A stretch of 64,000 bases of DNA from Thermomonospora echinospora (GCF_900108175.1 NZ_FNVO01000004.1:525019-589018), one strand, 5' to 3'; shown: positions 9,654 through 19,991, counted from the first letter of the stretch. Notes: generated by a model not told the origin, from the sequence alone. Made by a program: numbers and translations.

Positions 9654-10124
9654 TCACAGGGGCAGGCTGTCGCCGTCGATGGTGCCCTCGGGCAGGCCGA
9701 ACTTCTTCTCGATGTCGTCGGCCAGCCGCTCCTTGCACTGCCGCCCCTCCTCGATGGTGTTGGCGGCGTTCTGGCACTTGCTGTACCGGTTGGTCTCCTC
9801 CAGCAGGTACAGCTGGGCGCCGATGCCGAAGGCGAAGAACAGCGCCCCGACCCCGCCGAGGATGATCCCCGGCAGTGCGCCCGGGGCGGGGCGCCGGCCC
9901 TGCCGGGCGGCCCGCCGGGCCTTGACCCCGATGACGATGGCCGCCACCGCGGGTATCGCCGCGAAGATCGACAGCACCGGGACGAAAATCATCACCAGCG
10001 CTGCCAGGCCGAGCCACAGGGCCCGCCGCCCGGCGCGTTCGACGTCCTGCGGGGCCCCCGGTCCCGGGGGAGTACCCGGTCCCTCCGGCCCCGGACGGGT
10101 GTCCTGCCCCGGCTCGATGCTCAC
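9654..10124 (-). CDS. DUF4190-like small membrane protein
   Basis: A 156-residue protein: a Pro/Gly-rich cytoplasmic N-terminus of about 30 residues, two hydrophobic helices (roughly 34-67 and 84-108), and a charged C-terminal domain with two cysteines (SKCQNAANTIEEGRQCKERL). The arrangement resembles DUF4190 proteins, many of which are envelope proteins of actinobacteria. GTG at 10124 follows GGAGG at ideal spacing. It is divergent from purN. Function unknown. Confidence 0.72.
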   Translation of the reverse strand: MSIEPGQDTRPGPEGPGTPPGPGAPQDVERAGRRALWLGLAALVMIFVPVLSIFAAIPAVAAIVIGVKARRAARQGRRPAPGALPGIILGGVGALFFAFGIGAQLYLLEETNRYSKCQNAANTIEEGRQCKERLADDIEKKFGLPEGTIDGDSLPL

Positions 10125-10173
10125 TGATCCTCCAGCCTGTGGTGTCGCCTCCGGGCGCACCCGAGCGGGCCGA

Positions 10174-10179
10174 TAGGCT
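10174..10179 (+). promoter_or_regulatory. -10 hexamer of the purNH promoter
   Basis: TAGGCT within CGATAGGCTTTC fits TANNNT and lies 76 bases before the purN start, leaving a leader of about 70 bases. No clear -35 or PurR-type box was seen. Confidence 0.4.
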
Positions 10180-10255
10180 TTCAGACAGCCGGAAGTCCAG
10201 CTCGTCCGGCCCCGCAACGCGGGTCATCAGCCGCTCGTCCCGGTAAGGAGTCACG

Positions 10256-10918
10256 GTGTCCGCCCGGCTTGTCGTTCTTGTCTCCGGCGCGGGGACCAAC
10301 CTACAGGCGCTGCTCGAAGCGTGCGCAGATCCAGCCTACGGGGCGCAGGTCGTGGCCGTGGGCGCCGATCGGCACGGCACCGCGGGCCTGGAGCGGGCCG
10401 CGGGGGCCGGGCTGCCGACCTTCGTGGTCCGCGTCCCCGACTTCCCCGACCGGCGGGAATGGGACGCGGCACTGACCGAGGCGGTGGCCGCGCACGAGCC
10501 TGACCTGGTGGTCTCGGCCGGTTTCATGAAGATCTTCGGTGCGTCCTTCCTAGAGCGGTTCGGCGGACGCGTCGTCAACACCCACCCGGCGCTGCTGCCG
10601 GCGTTCCCCGGCGCGCACGCCGTCCGGGACGCCCTGGCCTATGGGGTCAAGATCACTGGCTGTACGGTGCACTTCGTCGATGAGGGCGTGGACACCGGTC
10701 CGGTGATCGCCCAGGAGGCGGTGCCGGTGCGCTGGCACGACGACGAGGACACCCTGCACGAACGGATCAAGCAGGTGGAGCGCCGCCTGCTCGTCGAGGT
10801 GGTGGGACGGCTGGCCCGCGACGGCTGGACCACCAGGGGACGGCGGGTGTCCCTGAAATGCCGCACCTGCAACGACGCCGGTCCGGCCGCGCGGTCCGAC
10901 AACGACGCAAGTGAGTGA
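10256..10918 (+). CDS. purN: Phosphoribosylglycinamide formyltransferase
   Basis: Transfers a formyl group from 10-formyl-tetrahydrofolate to GAR in step three of purine synthesis. [13 protein letters not shown] near residue 7 binds the phosphate. [12 protein letters not shown] near residue 105 provides the catalytic Asn and His, and [12 protein letters not shown] near residue 139 the catalytic Asp. GTG follows AAGGAG. At 220 residues it is slightly longer than the usual 200-210; the extra C-terminal tail contains the cysteine pair KCRTCND, which is not part of the fold. The purH start codon follows the purN stop by 13 bases. Confidence 0.96.
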   Translation: MSARLVVLVSGAGTNLQALLEACADPAYGAQVVAVGADRHGTAGLERAAGAGLPTFVVRVPDFPDRREWDAALTEAVAAHEPDLVVSAGFMKIFGASFLERFGGRVVNTHPALLPAFPGAHAVRDALAYGVKITGCTVHFVDEGVDTGPVIAQEAVPVRWHDDEDTLHERIKQVERRLLVEVVGRLARDGWTTRGRRVSLKCRTCNDAGPAARSDNDASE

Positions 10919-10931
10919 GGGGAGCCCGGCG

Positions 10932-12500
10932 GTGAGCCGAGTGGCGATCAAGCGCGCGCTGATCAGCGTGTACGACAAGACGGGACTGGAGGACCTCGCC
11001 CGGGGCCTGCATGAGGCGGGCGTCGAGATCGTCTCGACCGGGTCCACCGCGGCCCGGATCGCCGCGGCCGGGGTGCCGGTGCTCAAGGTGGAGAAGCTCA
11101 CCGGCTTCCCCGAGTGCCTGGACGGCCGGGTCAAGACGCTGCACCCGCGGGTGCACGCGGGCCTGCTGGCCGACCGGCGCAAGGAGGGGCACCGCCAGCA
11201 GTTGGAGGACCTCGACATCGAGCCGTTCGACCTGGCCGTGGTGAACCTGTACCCGTTCGCCGAGACCGTCGCGTCCGGGGCCGGCCCGGACGAGTGCGTC
11301 GAGCAGATCGACATCGGCGGGCCCACCATGGTGCGCGCCGCCGCCAAGAACCACGCGAACGTGGCCGTCGTCGTCGACCCGGCCTCCTACGGCCGGGTGC
11401 TGGAGGCGGTGCGCGAGGGCGGCTTCACCCTGGCCGAGCGCCGCCGCCTGGCCGCGCAGGCGTTCGCGCACACCGCCTCCTACGACGTGGCGGTCGCCTC
11501 CTGGTTCGCCGGCTCCTACGCCCCGGACGAGACCGCCGAGTCCACCCAGTGGCCGGACTTCCTCGGCGGTACCTGGGAGCGCGCGGCGGTGCTGCGGTAC
11601 GGGGAGAACCCGCACCAGCGGGCCGCCCTCTACACCGACGGCAAGGACGGCCTGGCCGGCGCCGAGCAGCTGCACGGCAAGGAGATGTCCTACAACAACT
11701 ATGTGGACGCCGACGCGGCGCGGCGGGCGGCCTACGACTTCACCGAGCCCTGCGTGGCGATCATCAAGCACGCCAACCCGTGCGGGATCGCGGTCGGCGC
11801 CGACGTGGCCGAGGCCCACCGCAAGGCCCACGCGTGCGACCCGGTCTCGGCGTACGGCGGCGTGATCGCGGTGAACCGGCCGGTGGACGCGGCGATGGCC
11901 GGGCAGGTCGCGGAGATCTTCACCGAGGTGGTGGTGGCCCCCGGCTTCACCCCCGAGGCCCTGGAGATCCTCACCCGCAAGAAGAACATCCGGCTGCTGC
12001 GCTGCCCCGAGGGCCCGGCCGGCGGCGTGGAGTTCCGCCGGGTGGACGGCGGGGTGCTGCTGCAGACCGTGGACCGGGTGGACGCCGTGGTGCCCGGCGG
12101 CGGCGACGACCCGTCCACCTGGACGCTCAAGGCGGGCCCGGCGGCCGACGAGGCGACCCTGCGCGACCTGGCGTTCGCCTGGCGGGCCTGCCGTTCGGTG
12201 AAGTCCAACGCGATCCTGTTGGCCGCCGACGGCGCCACCGTCGGCGTGGGCATGGGCCAGGTCAACCGGGTCGACTCGGCGCGGCTGGCGGTGCAGCGCG
12301 CCGGTGACCGGGCGGCGGGCTCGGTGGCCGCCTCCGACGCGTTCTTCCCGTTCGCCGACGGCCCGGAGGTGCTGGCCGCCGCGGGCGTGCGGGCCATCGT
12401 CCAGCCGGGCGGCTCGGTGCGCGACGAGGAGGTCGTCGCCGCGCTGGAGAAGGCCGGGATCACCCTGTACTTCACCGGAGTGCGGCACTTCTTCCACTGA
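10932..12500 (+). CDS. purH: Bifunctional AICAR transformylase/IMP cyclohydrolase
   Basis: Last two steps of IMP synthesis. The 522-residue length is typical. The N-terminal cyclohydrolase (MGS-like) domain contains STGSTAARI and the substrate-binding segment [14 protein letters not shown]. The C-terminal transformylase carries [13 protein letters not shown] with its catalytic Lys-His. It ends GVRHFFH. The GTG at 10932 follows GAGGGGAG by seven bases; an upstream GTG at 10911 overlaps purN but lies before that ribosome-binding site. It forms an operon with purN. Confidence 0.97.
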   Translation: MSRVAIKRALISVYDKTGLEDLARGLHEAGVEIVSTGSTAARIAAAGVPVLKVEKLTGFPECLDGRVKTLHPRVHAGLLADRRKEGHRQQLEDLDIEPFDLAVVNLYPFAETVASGAGPDECVEQIDIGGPTMVRAAAKNHANVAVVVDPASYGRVLEAVREGGFTLAERRRLAAQAFAHTASYDVAVASWFAGSYAPDETAESTQWPDFLGGTWERAAVLRYGENPHQRAALYTDGKDGLAGAEQLHGKEMSYNNYVDADAARRAAYDFTEPCVAIIKHANPCGIAVGADVAEAHRKAHACDPVSAYGGVIAVNRPVDAAMAGQVAEIFTEVVVAPGFTPEALEILTRKKNIRLLRCPEGPAGGVEFRRVDGGVLLQTVDRVDAVVPGGGDDPSTWTLKAGPAADEATLRDLAFAWRACRSVKSNAILLAADGATVGVGMGQVNRVDSARLAVQRAGDRAAGSVAASDAFFPFADGPEVLAAAGVRAIVQPGGSVRDEEVVAALEKAGITLYFTGVRHFFH

Positions 12501-12547
12501 TCCCGACCGATTTGGGTGATCATGGGCGGTTCAGAGGGGTGCGCTGA

Positions 12548-12553
12548 TAGTCT
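12548..12553 (+). promoter_or_regulatory. -10 hexamer upstream of the 55-residue membrane protein
   Basis: TAGTCT in the context GATAGTCT fits TANNNT and lies 61 bases before the small gene at 12614, in the gap after purH. Confidence 0.35.
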
Positions 12554-12613
12554 CAGGCGGCATTGCGCGCCCCTGACCGTTCCCTGGCGCGCCCGAACCT
12601 CTGGGGGAGACCG

Positions 12614-12781
12614 GTGGAGACTCTCGTGGGCTTCGCGCTGCAGTACTCGATCGCGCTGGCGCAGGCCCGGGAAATGGTGGGCGTCGCCGCCGCCCTGCTC
12701 CTGGCCGCCCTGGCCGCCTACGCCGGCTGGCACGTCACCGACCGCCTGGTGGCCCTGCGCCAGCGCCCCGACGAGGACTAG
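12614..12781 (+). CDS. Small single-helix membrane protein, function unknown
   Basis: A 55-residue protein with one long hydrophobic segment (MVGVAAALLLAALAAYAGW) flanked by a short amphipathic N-terminus and a basic then acidic C-terminus (ALRQRPDED). GTG at 12614 is preceded by GGGGGAG at good spacing. The gene lies between purH and folD with its own candidate -10. I recognise no family. Reality is supported by the ribosome-binding site, coherent topology and codon use. Confidence 0.55.
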   Translation: METLVGFALQYSIALAQAREMVGVAAALLLAALAAYAGWHVTDRLVALRQRPDED

Positions 12782-12846
12782 TCCACGGTCACGGCGTGGT
12801 GCCGGCCGGAGCCGTACCCAGGAGAGGCCGAGCGAACCAGGGTCAA

Positions 12847-12852
12847 TAAACT
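12847..12852 (+). promoter_or_regulatory. -10 hexamer for leaderless folD
   Basis: TAAACT fits TANNNT and ends seven bases before the folD GTG. Only weak Shine-Dalgarno-like bases (GAGG) sit immediately next to the start, so leaderless translation is likely. Confidence 0.55.
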
Positions 12853-12859
12853 CTGAGGT

Positions 12860-13711
12860 GTGACTGCACAGATCCTGGACGGCAAGGCCACCGCGGCGGA
12901 GATCCGCAACGACCTGAAGGCGCGGGTCGCCGCGCTGCGCGACCGCGGGATCGCGGTGGGGCTTGGCACGGTGCTGGTCGGGGACGACCCCGGCAGCCAT
13001 GCGTACGTGGGGATGAAGCACCGCGACTGCGCCGAGGTCGGCATCCGGTCGATCCGCCGCGACCTGCCCGCCGACGCCACCCAGGAGCAGGTGGAGCAGG
13101 CGGTGGCCGAGCTGAACGCCGACCCGGACTGCACCGGCTACATCGTCCAACTGCCGCTGCCCAAGGGGCTGGACGAGAAGCGGGTGCTGGAGCTCATCGA
13201 CCCCGACAAGGACGCCGACGGGCTGCACCCGTTCAACCTGGGCCGCCTGGTGCTGATGCAGCCCGGCCCGCTGCCGTGCACGCCGAAGGGCATCGTGGCG
13301 CTGCTGCGCCGGTTCGACGTGCCGCTGCGCGGCGCCGAGGTCGTGGTGATCGGCCGTGGCGTCACCGCCGGCCGCCCGCTGGGACTGCTGCTGACCCGCC
13401 GCAGCGAGAACGCCACCGTCACGCTGTGCCACACCGGCACCAAGGACCTCGCCGCGCACACCCGCAAGGCCGACATCATCGTGGCCGCCGCCGGGGTGCC
13501 CGCTCTGATCACCGCCGACATGGTCAAGCCCGGCGCCGCCGTGCTGGACGTCGGCGTCTCCCGGGTGAACGGCAAGCTCACCGGAGACGTCGCCCCCGAC
13601 GTCGCCGAGATCGCCGGCTGGGTCGCCCCCAACCCCGGCGGCGTCGGCCCGATGACCCGCGCCATGCTGCTGGCCAACGTCGTGGAGGCGGCCGAGGCCA
13701 CCGCCTCCTGA
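12860..13711 (+). CDS. folD: Methylenetetrahydrofolate dehydrogenase/cyclohydrolase
   Basis: Interconverts 5,10-methylene- and 10-formyl-THF, feeding formyl groups to PurN and PurH upstream. The length is 283 residues. [14 protein letters not shown] near residue 50 carries the catalytic lysine of Fol[14 protein letters not shown] and [14 protein letters not shown] are the two signature blocks, and [15 protein letters not shown] is the NADP site; canonical FolD reads GRSxxVGxP here, so the Ser-to-Gly change is slightly unusual. Start is the GTG at 12860, suggested by the leaderless promoter. Confidence 0.96.
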   Translation: MTAQILDGKATAAEIRNDLKARVAALRDRGIAVGLGTVLVGDDPGSHAYVGMKHRDCAEVGIRSIRRDLPADATQEQVEQAVAELNADPDCTGYIVQLPLPKGLDEKRVLELIDPDKDADGLHPFNLGRLVLMQPGPLPCTPKGIVALLRRFDVPLRGAEVVVIGRGVTAGRPLGLLLTRRSENATVTLCHTGTKDLAAHTRKADIIVAAAGVPALITADMVKPGAAVLDVGVSRVNGKLTGDVAPDVAEIAGWVAPNPGGVGPMTRAMLLANVVEAAEATAS

Positions 13712-13970
13712 CCCGCTCCGAAGCCGGGCCACGACCCCTGCCCGTCCGGAAGTCGACCGGACCCTCCACCCGGCCCCCGGCCGGTCGGGACGCGGGTCAG
13801 GGGAACGGGTCGGCTTCGACGCGACGGCCGGCCGGACCTCCCGCCGGCCTTGCGCCCGTTCCTTGCGCCCGTTCCGGCCCGGCCGAGGTCTCCGCCTGGT
13901 CCTCGGCCGGACCGGGATGGCGGCCGGATGGCCGCCGGCGTCACGGTGGACGCGGTCGCCGGGCGCCGAA

Positions 13971-14018
13971 GTGCGGTCGTCGCACGCTTGCGCTGCCGTG
14001 CGCGAGCGACGACCGCAC
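13971..14018. terminator. Bidirectional hairpin between folD and the FHA gene
   Basis: GTGCGGTCGTCGC (13971-13983) is perfectly complementary to GCGACGACCGCAC (14006-14018). It sits 12 bases from the end of the FHA gene in the convergent gap. The remaining 260 bases after folD hold nothing I can identify. Confidence 0.7.
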
Positions 14019-14029
14019 GCTGGTGGCGG

Positions 14030-14779
14030 TCAGCTAGCCCGGCGGCCCGCCGTGCTCGCCGCCGGACGGCCGGGAGGGCCCGCGGCGGCCGCCGAGCGGG
14101 GCGGCACCGCCTTGTGGGCCATGCCCGGGGGGACGGGACGGCGCAGCTCCCCCGTGGCGCGGCCGTCCATGGGAGGGCGGTTCTGCGGGGGCACGTGCAC
14201 CGGCGGCAGCGGCCGGACCAGGCCCATCGCGATCACCTCGTTGGCCAGCCGGGTACGCCGGTTGGCCCCCTCCGGGATGCGGAACTTCTGGTAGAGGCGC
14301 AGCAGATGCTGCTTGACGGCGGCCTCCGTGACGACGAGTTCGTGAGCGATGTCACGCGCCGTGGCGGGGGCCACGAACGCCTCGTCGGACAGGGCGGGAC
14401 GGCACAGCGCGGTCAGCACGTCCACCTCCCGCCGGGTGAGCTCGGGGGCGACGGCGCGCCGCAGCTCGATGTCGGGATCGACCTCCTCGCGGGGGATGCC
14501 CCCCATTCGGCAGCGCGCCGTGCCGAAGCTCACGACGTCGCCGTCCTCCAGTACCCGTCGGGCGATCGGCCGGCCGTTGACACGCGTCCCGTTGCGGGAC
14601 AGCCCCATGTCGACGATGTACACGTAGGGCCCGCGCCGGACGATCTCGGCGTGCAGACGGGACACACTAGGGTCATCGAGGCGTACGTCAACTCCTCTTC
14701 CTCGTCCGACCGTCGTCACTTCGGGGCGCAGCGGCACCACCATGCCGCTGTCTTCGATCCGTATGAACGGCCCCTCCAC
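14030..14779 (-). CDS. FHA domain protein with LuxR-like HTH
   Basis: A 249-residue probable phosphothreonine-responsive DNA-binding protein. The FHA domain spans about residues 10-95, with VGRGRGVDVRL, SVSRLHAEI and SRNGTRVNG as the phosphopeptide-binding loops. A winged or LuxR-type HTH follows at about 110-185: PELTRREVDVL, then DIAHELVVTEAAVKQHL. The C-terminal 60 residues are Pro/Arg/Ala-rich. The domain order suggests a regulator read out by a Ser/Thr protein kinase, but none is nearby. GTG at 14779 is preceded by GGGAGG. Confidence 0.82.
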   Translation of the reverse strand: MEGPFIRIEDSGMVVPLRPEVTTVGRGRGVDVRLDDPSVSRLHAEIVRRGPYVYIVDMGLSRNGTRVNGRPIARRVLEDGDVVSFGTARCRMGGIPREEVDPDIELRRAVAPELTRREVDVLTALCRPALSDEAFVAPATARDIAHELVVTEAAVKQHLLRLYQKFRIPEGANRRTRLANEVIAMGLVRPLPPVHVPPQNRPPMDGRATGELRRPVPPGMAHKAVPPRSAAAAGPPGRPAASTAGRRAS

Positions 14780-15050
14780 GGCAGTCCTCCCAGCTAGTTA
14801 GCGACCCCTGTCCAGCGGGTTACCCGGTCGCGGTGATACCTCACCCTGCTACTGGTGAGTAGCTCCGATGGCGTAAGGCGTTCCGCGCCCTCGGGCCCCG
14901 CCCGGTAGACTCGGTGAACGGCGGCCGCAGGTGTGCCGGGCCGATCCCCACCGCGCCGGGGCCGCCTGTTCGGGCTGTTCGAACCGATGAACGCGAGTGG
15001 CACGCCGATCCGGTCAGCGGTGGTGTGGGAGCCGCTGGAGGAGCGTGGTG

Positions 15051-15428
15051 GTGGCCGGCGGGCAGATGGAGCACGGCGAGCGAGCCGGGCACCTCGATGG
15101 GGATGGGGCGCAGCCGGCGCTGCGGCGTCGCCGGCGCACCGGTCCGGGCAGCAAGGCCGCCTCGTCGGCGCACTGGCTCGGCCAGTTGCCCTACGTGCTG
15201 GCGCTGTGCGGGGTGATCGGGTCGCTGCCGATGTACGCCACCGCCCACTTCCGCAAGGGTTCGGCGCTGCTGGCGGCCGGGGTGCTGTTCGGGGCGCTGG
15301 CCCGGCTGGTGCTGCCGGAGAGCCAGGTGGGGATGCTGGCCGTCCGCAAGAAATGGTTGGACGTGCTGACCGCGGTCGCCCTGGCGGTCGCCGTCGCGGT
15401 GGTCGCCTGGGTGGTCCCGGGCGACTGA
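15051..15428 (+). CDS. DUF3017 membrane protein
   Basis: About 125 residues with a charged N-terminus, an RRRRR patch and three hydrophobic helices (LPYVLALCGVIG, SALLAAGVLFGALARL, LTAVALAVAVAVVAWVV). The three-helix pattern and position between folD and icd/mdh match the DUF3017 family of actinobacteria. GGAGGAG at 15037-15043 allows GTG starts at 15048 or 15051; ATG at 15066 is also possible. Function unknown. Confidence 0.7.
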   Translation: MAGGQMEHGERAGHLDGDGAQPALRRRRRTGPGSKAASSAHWLGQLPYVLALCGVIGSLPMYATAHFRKGSALLAAGVLFGALARLVLPESQVGMLAVRKKWLDVLTAVALAVAVAVVAWVVPGD

Positions 15429-15481
15429 CCGGGCGCCCGGTGCGGCGACCCGGCACGGCCGGCCGTCGCGCGCCGGAGACC

Positions 15482-15540
15482 GGTGACCGGTGACCGGTGA
15501 CCGGTGACCGGTCCCGCGCCGACTGCGGTGGACTGCGGTG
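15482..15540. repeat. Short tandem repeats upstream of icd
   Basis: Four perfect copies of the 7-mer GGTGACC occupy 15482-15509, followed by two copies of GACTGCGGTG at 15521-15540. They lie between the DUF3017 gene and the icd promoter region. Confidence 0.75.
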
Positions 15541-15598
15541 GCCGATCGGCGTGATCACACCTGCGAAAATGTACCGAGATGCAGCGAAGTGTCGGGCC

Positions 15599-15631
15599 AG
15601 GTCTAGACCTGTGATCGGGCTCGGATAGCCT
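15599..15631 (+). promoter_or_regulatory. Candidate icd promoter with 12-bp palindrome
   Basis: The perfect palindrome AGGTCTAGACCT (15599-15610) lies where the -35 region of a TAGCCT -10 hexamer (15626-15631) would fall. A repressor bound there would block icd transcription; the regulator is unknown. Confidence 0.4.
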
Positions 15632-15686
15632 CCCCAGTGAGCCTTACGAAGGACTGCTGGCCGGTGTGGAAAGGGACAGCAACAGC

Positions 15687-16910
15687 ATGCCCAAGATCAA
15701 AGTAGCGGGCCCCGTCGTCGAACTCGACGGCGACGAGATGACCCGGATCATCTGGCACTTCATCAAGGACCAGCTGATCCTCCCCTACCTGGACGTCGAC
15801 CTGAAGTACTACGACCTCGGGATCGAGCACCGCGACGCCACTGACGACCAGGTCACCGTGGACGCCGCCAACGCCATCAGGAAGTACGGCGTCGGTGTCA
15901 AGTGCGCCACGATCACCCCTGACGAGGCCCGGGTGGAGGAGTTCGGCCTCAAGCAGATGTGGCGTTCCCCCAACGGAACGATCCGCAACATTCTGGGCGG
16001 CGTGGTCTTCCGCGAGCCGATCATCGTCTCCAACATCCCCCGGCTGGTGCCCAGCTGGACCAAGCCGATCGTCATCGGCCGGCACGCGCACGGTGACCAG
16101 TACAAGGCCACCGACTTCAAGGTGCCCGGCCCCGGCACGCTGACCGTGACGTTCACCCCCGAGGACGGCTCGGAGCCGATCGAGTTCCAGGTCGCCCAGT
16201 ACCCCGAGGGCGGCGGCGTCGCGATGGCGATGTACAACTACCGCAAGTCCATCGAGGACTTCGCGCGCGCCTCGTTCCGGTACGGCCTGGACCGCGAGTT
16301 CCCGGTCTACATGTCGACCAAGAACACGATCCTCAAGGCCTACGACGGCATGTTCAAGGACGTGTTCGCCGAGATCTTCGAGGCCGAGTTCAAGGCCGAC
16401 TTCGAGGCCAAGGGCCTGACCTACGAGCACCGCCTGATCGACGACATGGTCGCCGCGGCCATGAAGTGGGAGGGCGGCTACGTCTGGGCCTGCAAGAACT
16501 ACGACGGTGACGTGCAGTCCGACACCGTCGCCCAGGGCTTCGGCTCGCTCGGCCTGATGACCTCGGTGCTGATGACCCCGGACGGCAGGACGGTGGAGGC
16601 CGAGGCCGCGCACGGCACGGTCACCCGTCACTACCGGCAGCACCAGCAGGGCAAGCCGACCTCCACCAACCCGATCGCGTCCATCTTCGCCTGGACCCGC
16701 GGCCTGGCCCACCGGGGCAAGCTCGACAACACCCCCGAGGTCACCGCGTTCGCCGAGACGCTGGAGCAGGTCTGCATCGAGACCGTCGAGAGCGGCCAGA
16801 TGACCAAGGATTTGGCCCTGCTCGTCCCGGGTGAGCAGGAGTGGCTGACCACGCAGGAGTTCCTGCACGCGCTCGACGTCAACCTCCAGAAGAAGGTCAG
16901 CGAGAAGTAG
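15687..16910 (+). CDS. icd: NADP-dependent isocitrate dehydrogenase
   Basis: Oxidative decarboxylation of isocitrate to 2-oxoglutarate in the TCA cycle. The 407-residue protein is of the type resembling eukaryotic homodimeric IDH rather than the E. coli type: [14 protein letters not shown] at the N-terminus, [15 protein letters not shown] for isocitrate and [12 protein letters not shown]. The segment HGTVTRHYR holds the Arg-His pair that recognises the 2'-phosphate of NADP. ATG at 15687 follows AAGGGA by ten bases; the upstream GTG at 15666 has no such site. The residues [13 protein letters not shown] near 381 correspond to the adjacent CRISPR-like spacer. Confidence 0.96.
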   Translation: MPKIKVAGPVVELDGDEMTRIIWHFIKDQLILPYLDVDLKYYDLGIEHRDATDDQVTVDAANAIRKYGVGVKCATITPDEARVEEFGLKQMWRSPNGTIRNILGGVVFREPIIVSNIPRLVPSWTKPIVIGRHAHGDQYKATDFKVPGPGTLTVTFTPEDGSEPIEFQVAQYPEGGGVAMAMYNYRKSIEDFARASFRYGLDREFPVYMSTKNTILKAYDGMFKDVFAEIFEAEFKADFEAKGLTYEHRLIDDMVAAAMKWEGGYVWACKNYDGDVQSDTVAQGFGSLGLMTSVLMTPDGRTVEAEAAHGTVTRHYRQHQQGKPTSTNPIASIFAWTRGLAHRGKLDNTPEVTAFAETLEQVCIETVESGQMTKDLALLVPGEQEWLTTQEFLHALDVNLQKKVSEK

Positions 16911-16918
16911 TAAAGTGA

Positions 16919-18168
<1,250 letters not shown>

Positions 18169-18192
18169 CCGGTTCGGCACGGATCCGTCCAT

Positions 18193-18229
18193 CCTGGCGG
18201 GCGGGGGCGACACGCCCCCGCCCGCCAGG
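18193..18229 (+). terminator. Strong terminator after mdh
   Basis: CCTGGCGGGCGGGGGCG pairs with CGCCCCCGCCCGCCAGG: 17 perfect pairs, ACA loop, followed by CTTTT. Between here and about 18500 nothing further was recognised. Confidence 0.92.
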
Positions 18230-18511
18230 GCTTTTCCGGGCGGACGCCGAGCCGCCGGACGGGAGCGGTCGCGGAACGGCGGGTCCCGTACGGCGGTGGC
18301 CGGGGGAGCCGGGCGGCCTGGGTACGAGCCCTGGAGGGCGATCGGGCCGGATGCCGAGCAGGTGCCGGCCCGGCCCGCAGGTCCGGGGGCGCGGCCGGCG
18401 CACGGCGGGCCGGACGCCCGGTGACCGGGTGCAGAGGTTTACCGAACGGCAGGTGGGACAGGTCGGCCATAGCCCGGCGCCGGACGGCCTCCGGTCCGGG
18501 AGGGAGTCGGC

Positions 18512-18628
18512 ATGACACGTTCCACCGAGCCGGGCGTCCGGGGCCCGGTGACCGAGTTCCCGGCCGGCCGCGGGACGCCGCCGGCCCGGCCGGTGCGGGG
18601 CCCGGTATGGGCGGTACGGACAGGCTGA
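18512..18628 (+). CDS. Possible 38-codon upstream ORF before the FUSC gene
   Basis: ATG at 18512 is preceded by GGGAGGGAG, a better ribosome-binding site than the one before the FUSC gene. The ORF ([11 protein letters not shown]...) runs 38 codons and ends 22 bases inside the FUSC coding region in another frame. It could be a leader peptide that couples translation, or a chance ORF. The peptide has no recognisable features. Confidence 0.3.
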   Translation: MTRSTEPGVRGPVTEFPAGRGTPPARPVRGPVWAVRTG

Positions 18629-19815
18629 GGGCCGTGGCCCGGCTCGGCGGCGCCGACGCGCACCGGTGGTGCTCGGCGGCGGGCCGTGCCGTCCGCGGCG
18701 CGTGCGGCCGGGTGCGGGAGAACGCGTGGCTGGTGCTGCAGGGCACCGCCGCGGCGACCCTGGCCTGGCTGATCGCCAAGCACCTGGTCCACCACCACCA
18801 GCCGTTCTTCAGCCCGATCGCGGCCGTCATCGGGCTCAACGCGGCGCGGGGCGGCCGGGGGCTCAACTCGGTGCGGCTGCTGGTCGGGGTCGTCGTGGGC
18901 ATCGCGGTCGCCGAGCTGGCGCTGTACGTCGGGACGGGGTACCGGGCGCTGGCGATCGCCGTCTTCGGGTCGATGACCATCGCGGTGATGATCAACGCTC
19001 AGCGGATCGTGATCGGCCAGGCGGCGGCCGGCGCGATCCTCACCATCGCCCTCGGCTATCCCGAGGCCGGCGGCCAGCGGCTCGTCGACGCGTTCATCGG
19101 GGCCGGGGTGGCGCTGACGTTCAGCCAGCTGCTGTTCCCGTCCGAGCCGATCGGGCTGCTGCGCCGGGCCGAGGCGGCCGCGCTGGCGGGGATGGCCGAC
19201 GGGTTGGAGCAGACCGCCGAGGCGCTGGAGCACGAGGACGTCGAGCCGGTGTGCCGGGCGATCGCAAGGCTGCGCGACGCCAGTGACCGGCTGACCGACC
19301 TCGGCGACGCCCGGCAGCGCAGCCGGTACATCCGGCACACGCTGCTGTGGTGGCGGCGGGCCGAGGTCATCGCCCGCGAGAGCGCCGAGGCCGAACGGCT
19401 CGACCTGCTCGGCAGCAGTTGTTTCGCGCTCGGCCGTACCGCGCTGGCCGCACGGGCGGACGAACGCGCCGAGCTGGCACCGCTGGTGCGCGAGCTGGCC
19501 GAGGCGGTGCGCGTGCTGGCGCGGGCGCCCGGCGACCACGACGTCCGCCGGCGTGCGGCGCGCGGGGCGATGCACATCCTGCACCGGCTCTCCGAGCTGT
19601 CGGAGACGTACTCGCTGCTGACCACCGGGCGCACGCTGGTGCGGATGGCCGCCACCGACGTCCTGCTGTTCGCCGGTGTGGACAGGGAGACGGCCATCGG
19701 CCGCAAGGAGACGGACATGGAGAACCTGGACGTCCGCATTCCCCCGGCGACGCTGTGGGCGGCGCTCGGGTCGCACCGCCGGTTCCTGCCGTGGCGGGGA
19801 CGCCCCCGCCACTGA
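18607..19815 (+). CDS. FUSC-like membrane protein (aromatic acid exporter type)
   Basis: A 402-residue protein. Residues about 40-180 hold hydrophobic helices of the FUSC/ArAE N-terminal type (LVLQGTAAATLAWLIAKHL, then FFSPIAAVIGLNAARGGRG). The next 200 residues form a soluble helical domain. Family members export aromatic acids or other anions; here the substrate is unknown. ATG at 18607 is chosen because sequence upstream in frame is not protein-like; its ribosome-binding site is weak. It stands alone after the mdh terminator. Confidence 0.75.
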   Translation: MGGTDRLRAVARLGGADAHRWCSAAGRAVRGACGRVRENAWLVLQGTAAATLAWLIAKHLVHHHQPFFSPIAAVIGLNAARGGRGLNSVRLLVGVVVGIAVAELALYVGTGYRALAIAVFGSMTIAVMINAQRIVIGQAAAGAILTIALGYPEAGGQRLVDAFIGAGVALTFSQLLFPSEPIGLLRRAEAAALAGMADGLEQTAEALEHEDVEPVCRAIARLRDASDRLTDLGDARQRSRYIRHTLLWWRRAEVIARESAEAERLDLLGSSCFALGRTALAARADERAELAPLVRELAEAVRVLARAPGDHDVRRRAARGAMHILHRLSELSETYSLLTTGRTLVRMAATDVLLFAGVDRETAIGRKETDMENLDVRIPPATLWAALGSHRRFLPWRGRPRH

Positions 19816-19820
19816 CCACC

Positions 19821-19945
19821 CGCGCGATGCCATCTGCCGGACCCTTGCGCGGCGTCGTCCACTGATCCCCTGCGCGGTGTCGTTCGTCGGTCCTTGTGGG
19901 GGTGGCGTTCACCGATCTCCTGCGCGGTGTCGTCAGTGTGGCCGG
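19821..19945. repeat. Five degenerate 25-bp tandem repeats
   Basis: Units start at 19821, 19846, 19871, 19896 and 19921, each beginning like TGCGCGGTGTCGTTCG. The array starts six bases after the FUSC stop and ends 40 bases before the hsp90 -10 hexamer. Copies differ by several substitutions, so it is an old array. Confidence 0.7.
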
Positions 19946-19985
19946 TCCCGGTGGAAAAGCAGGTGGTGGGCGGGGGCGGTGGCGA

Positions 19986-19991
19986 TAGGCT
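19986..19991 (+). promoter_or_regulatory. -10 hexamer of the hsp90-repeat protein operon
   Basis: TAGGCT in GATAGGCT lies 38 bases before the hsp90 start. No HrcA CIRCE element or HspR HAIR inverted repeat was seen nearby, so ordinary heat-shock control is not indicated. Confidence 0.4.

Noticed and set aside
15482..15540. GGTGACC tandem copies as a second CRISPR array
   Set aside because: The units are contiguous 7-mers without spacers, so this is a simple tandem repeat.
15666..15686. Upstream GTG start for icd
   Set aside because: The AAGGGA site lies between it and the ATG at 15687, which matches the family N-terminus.
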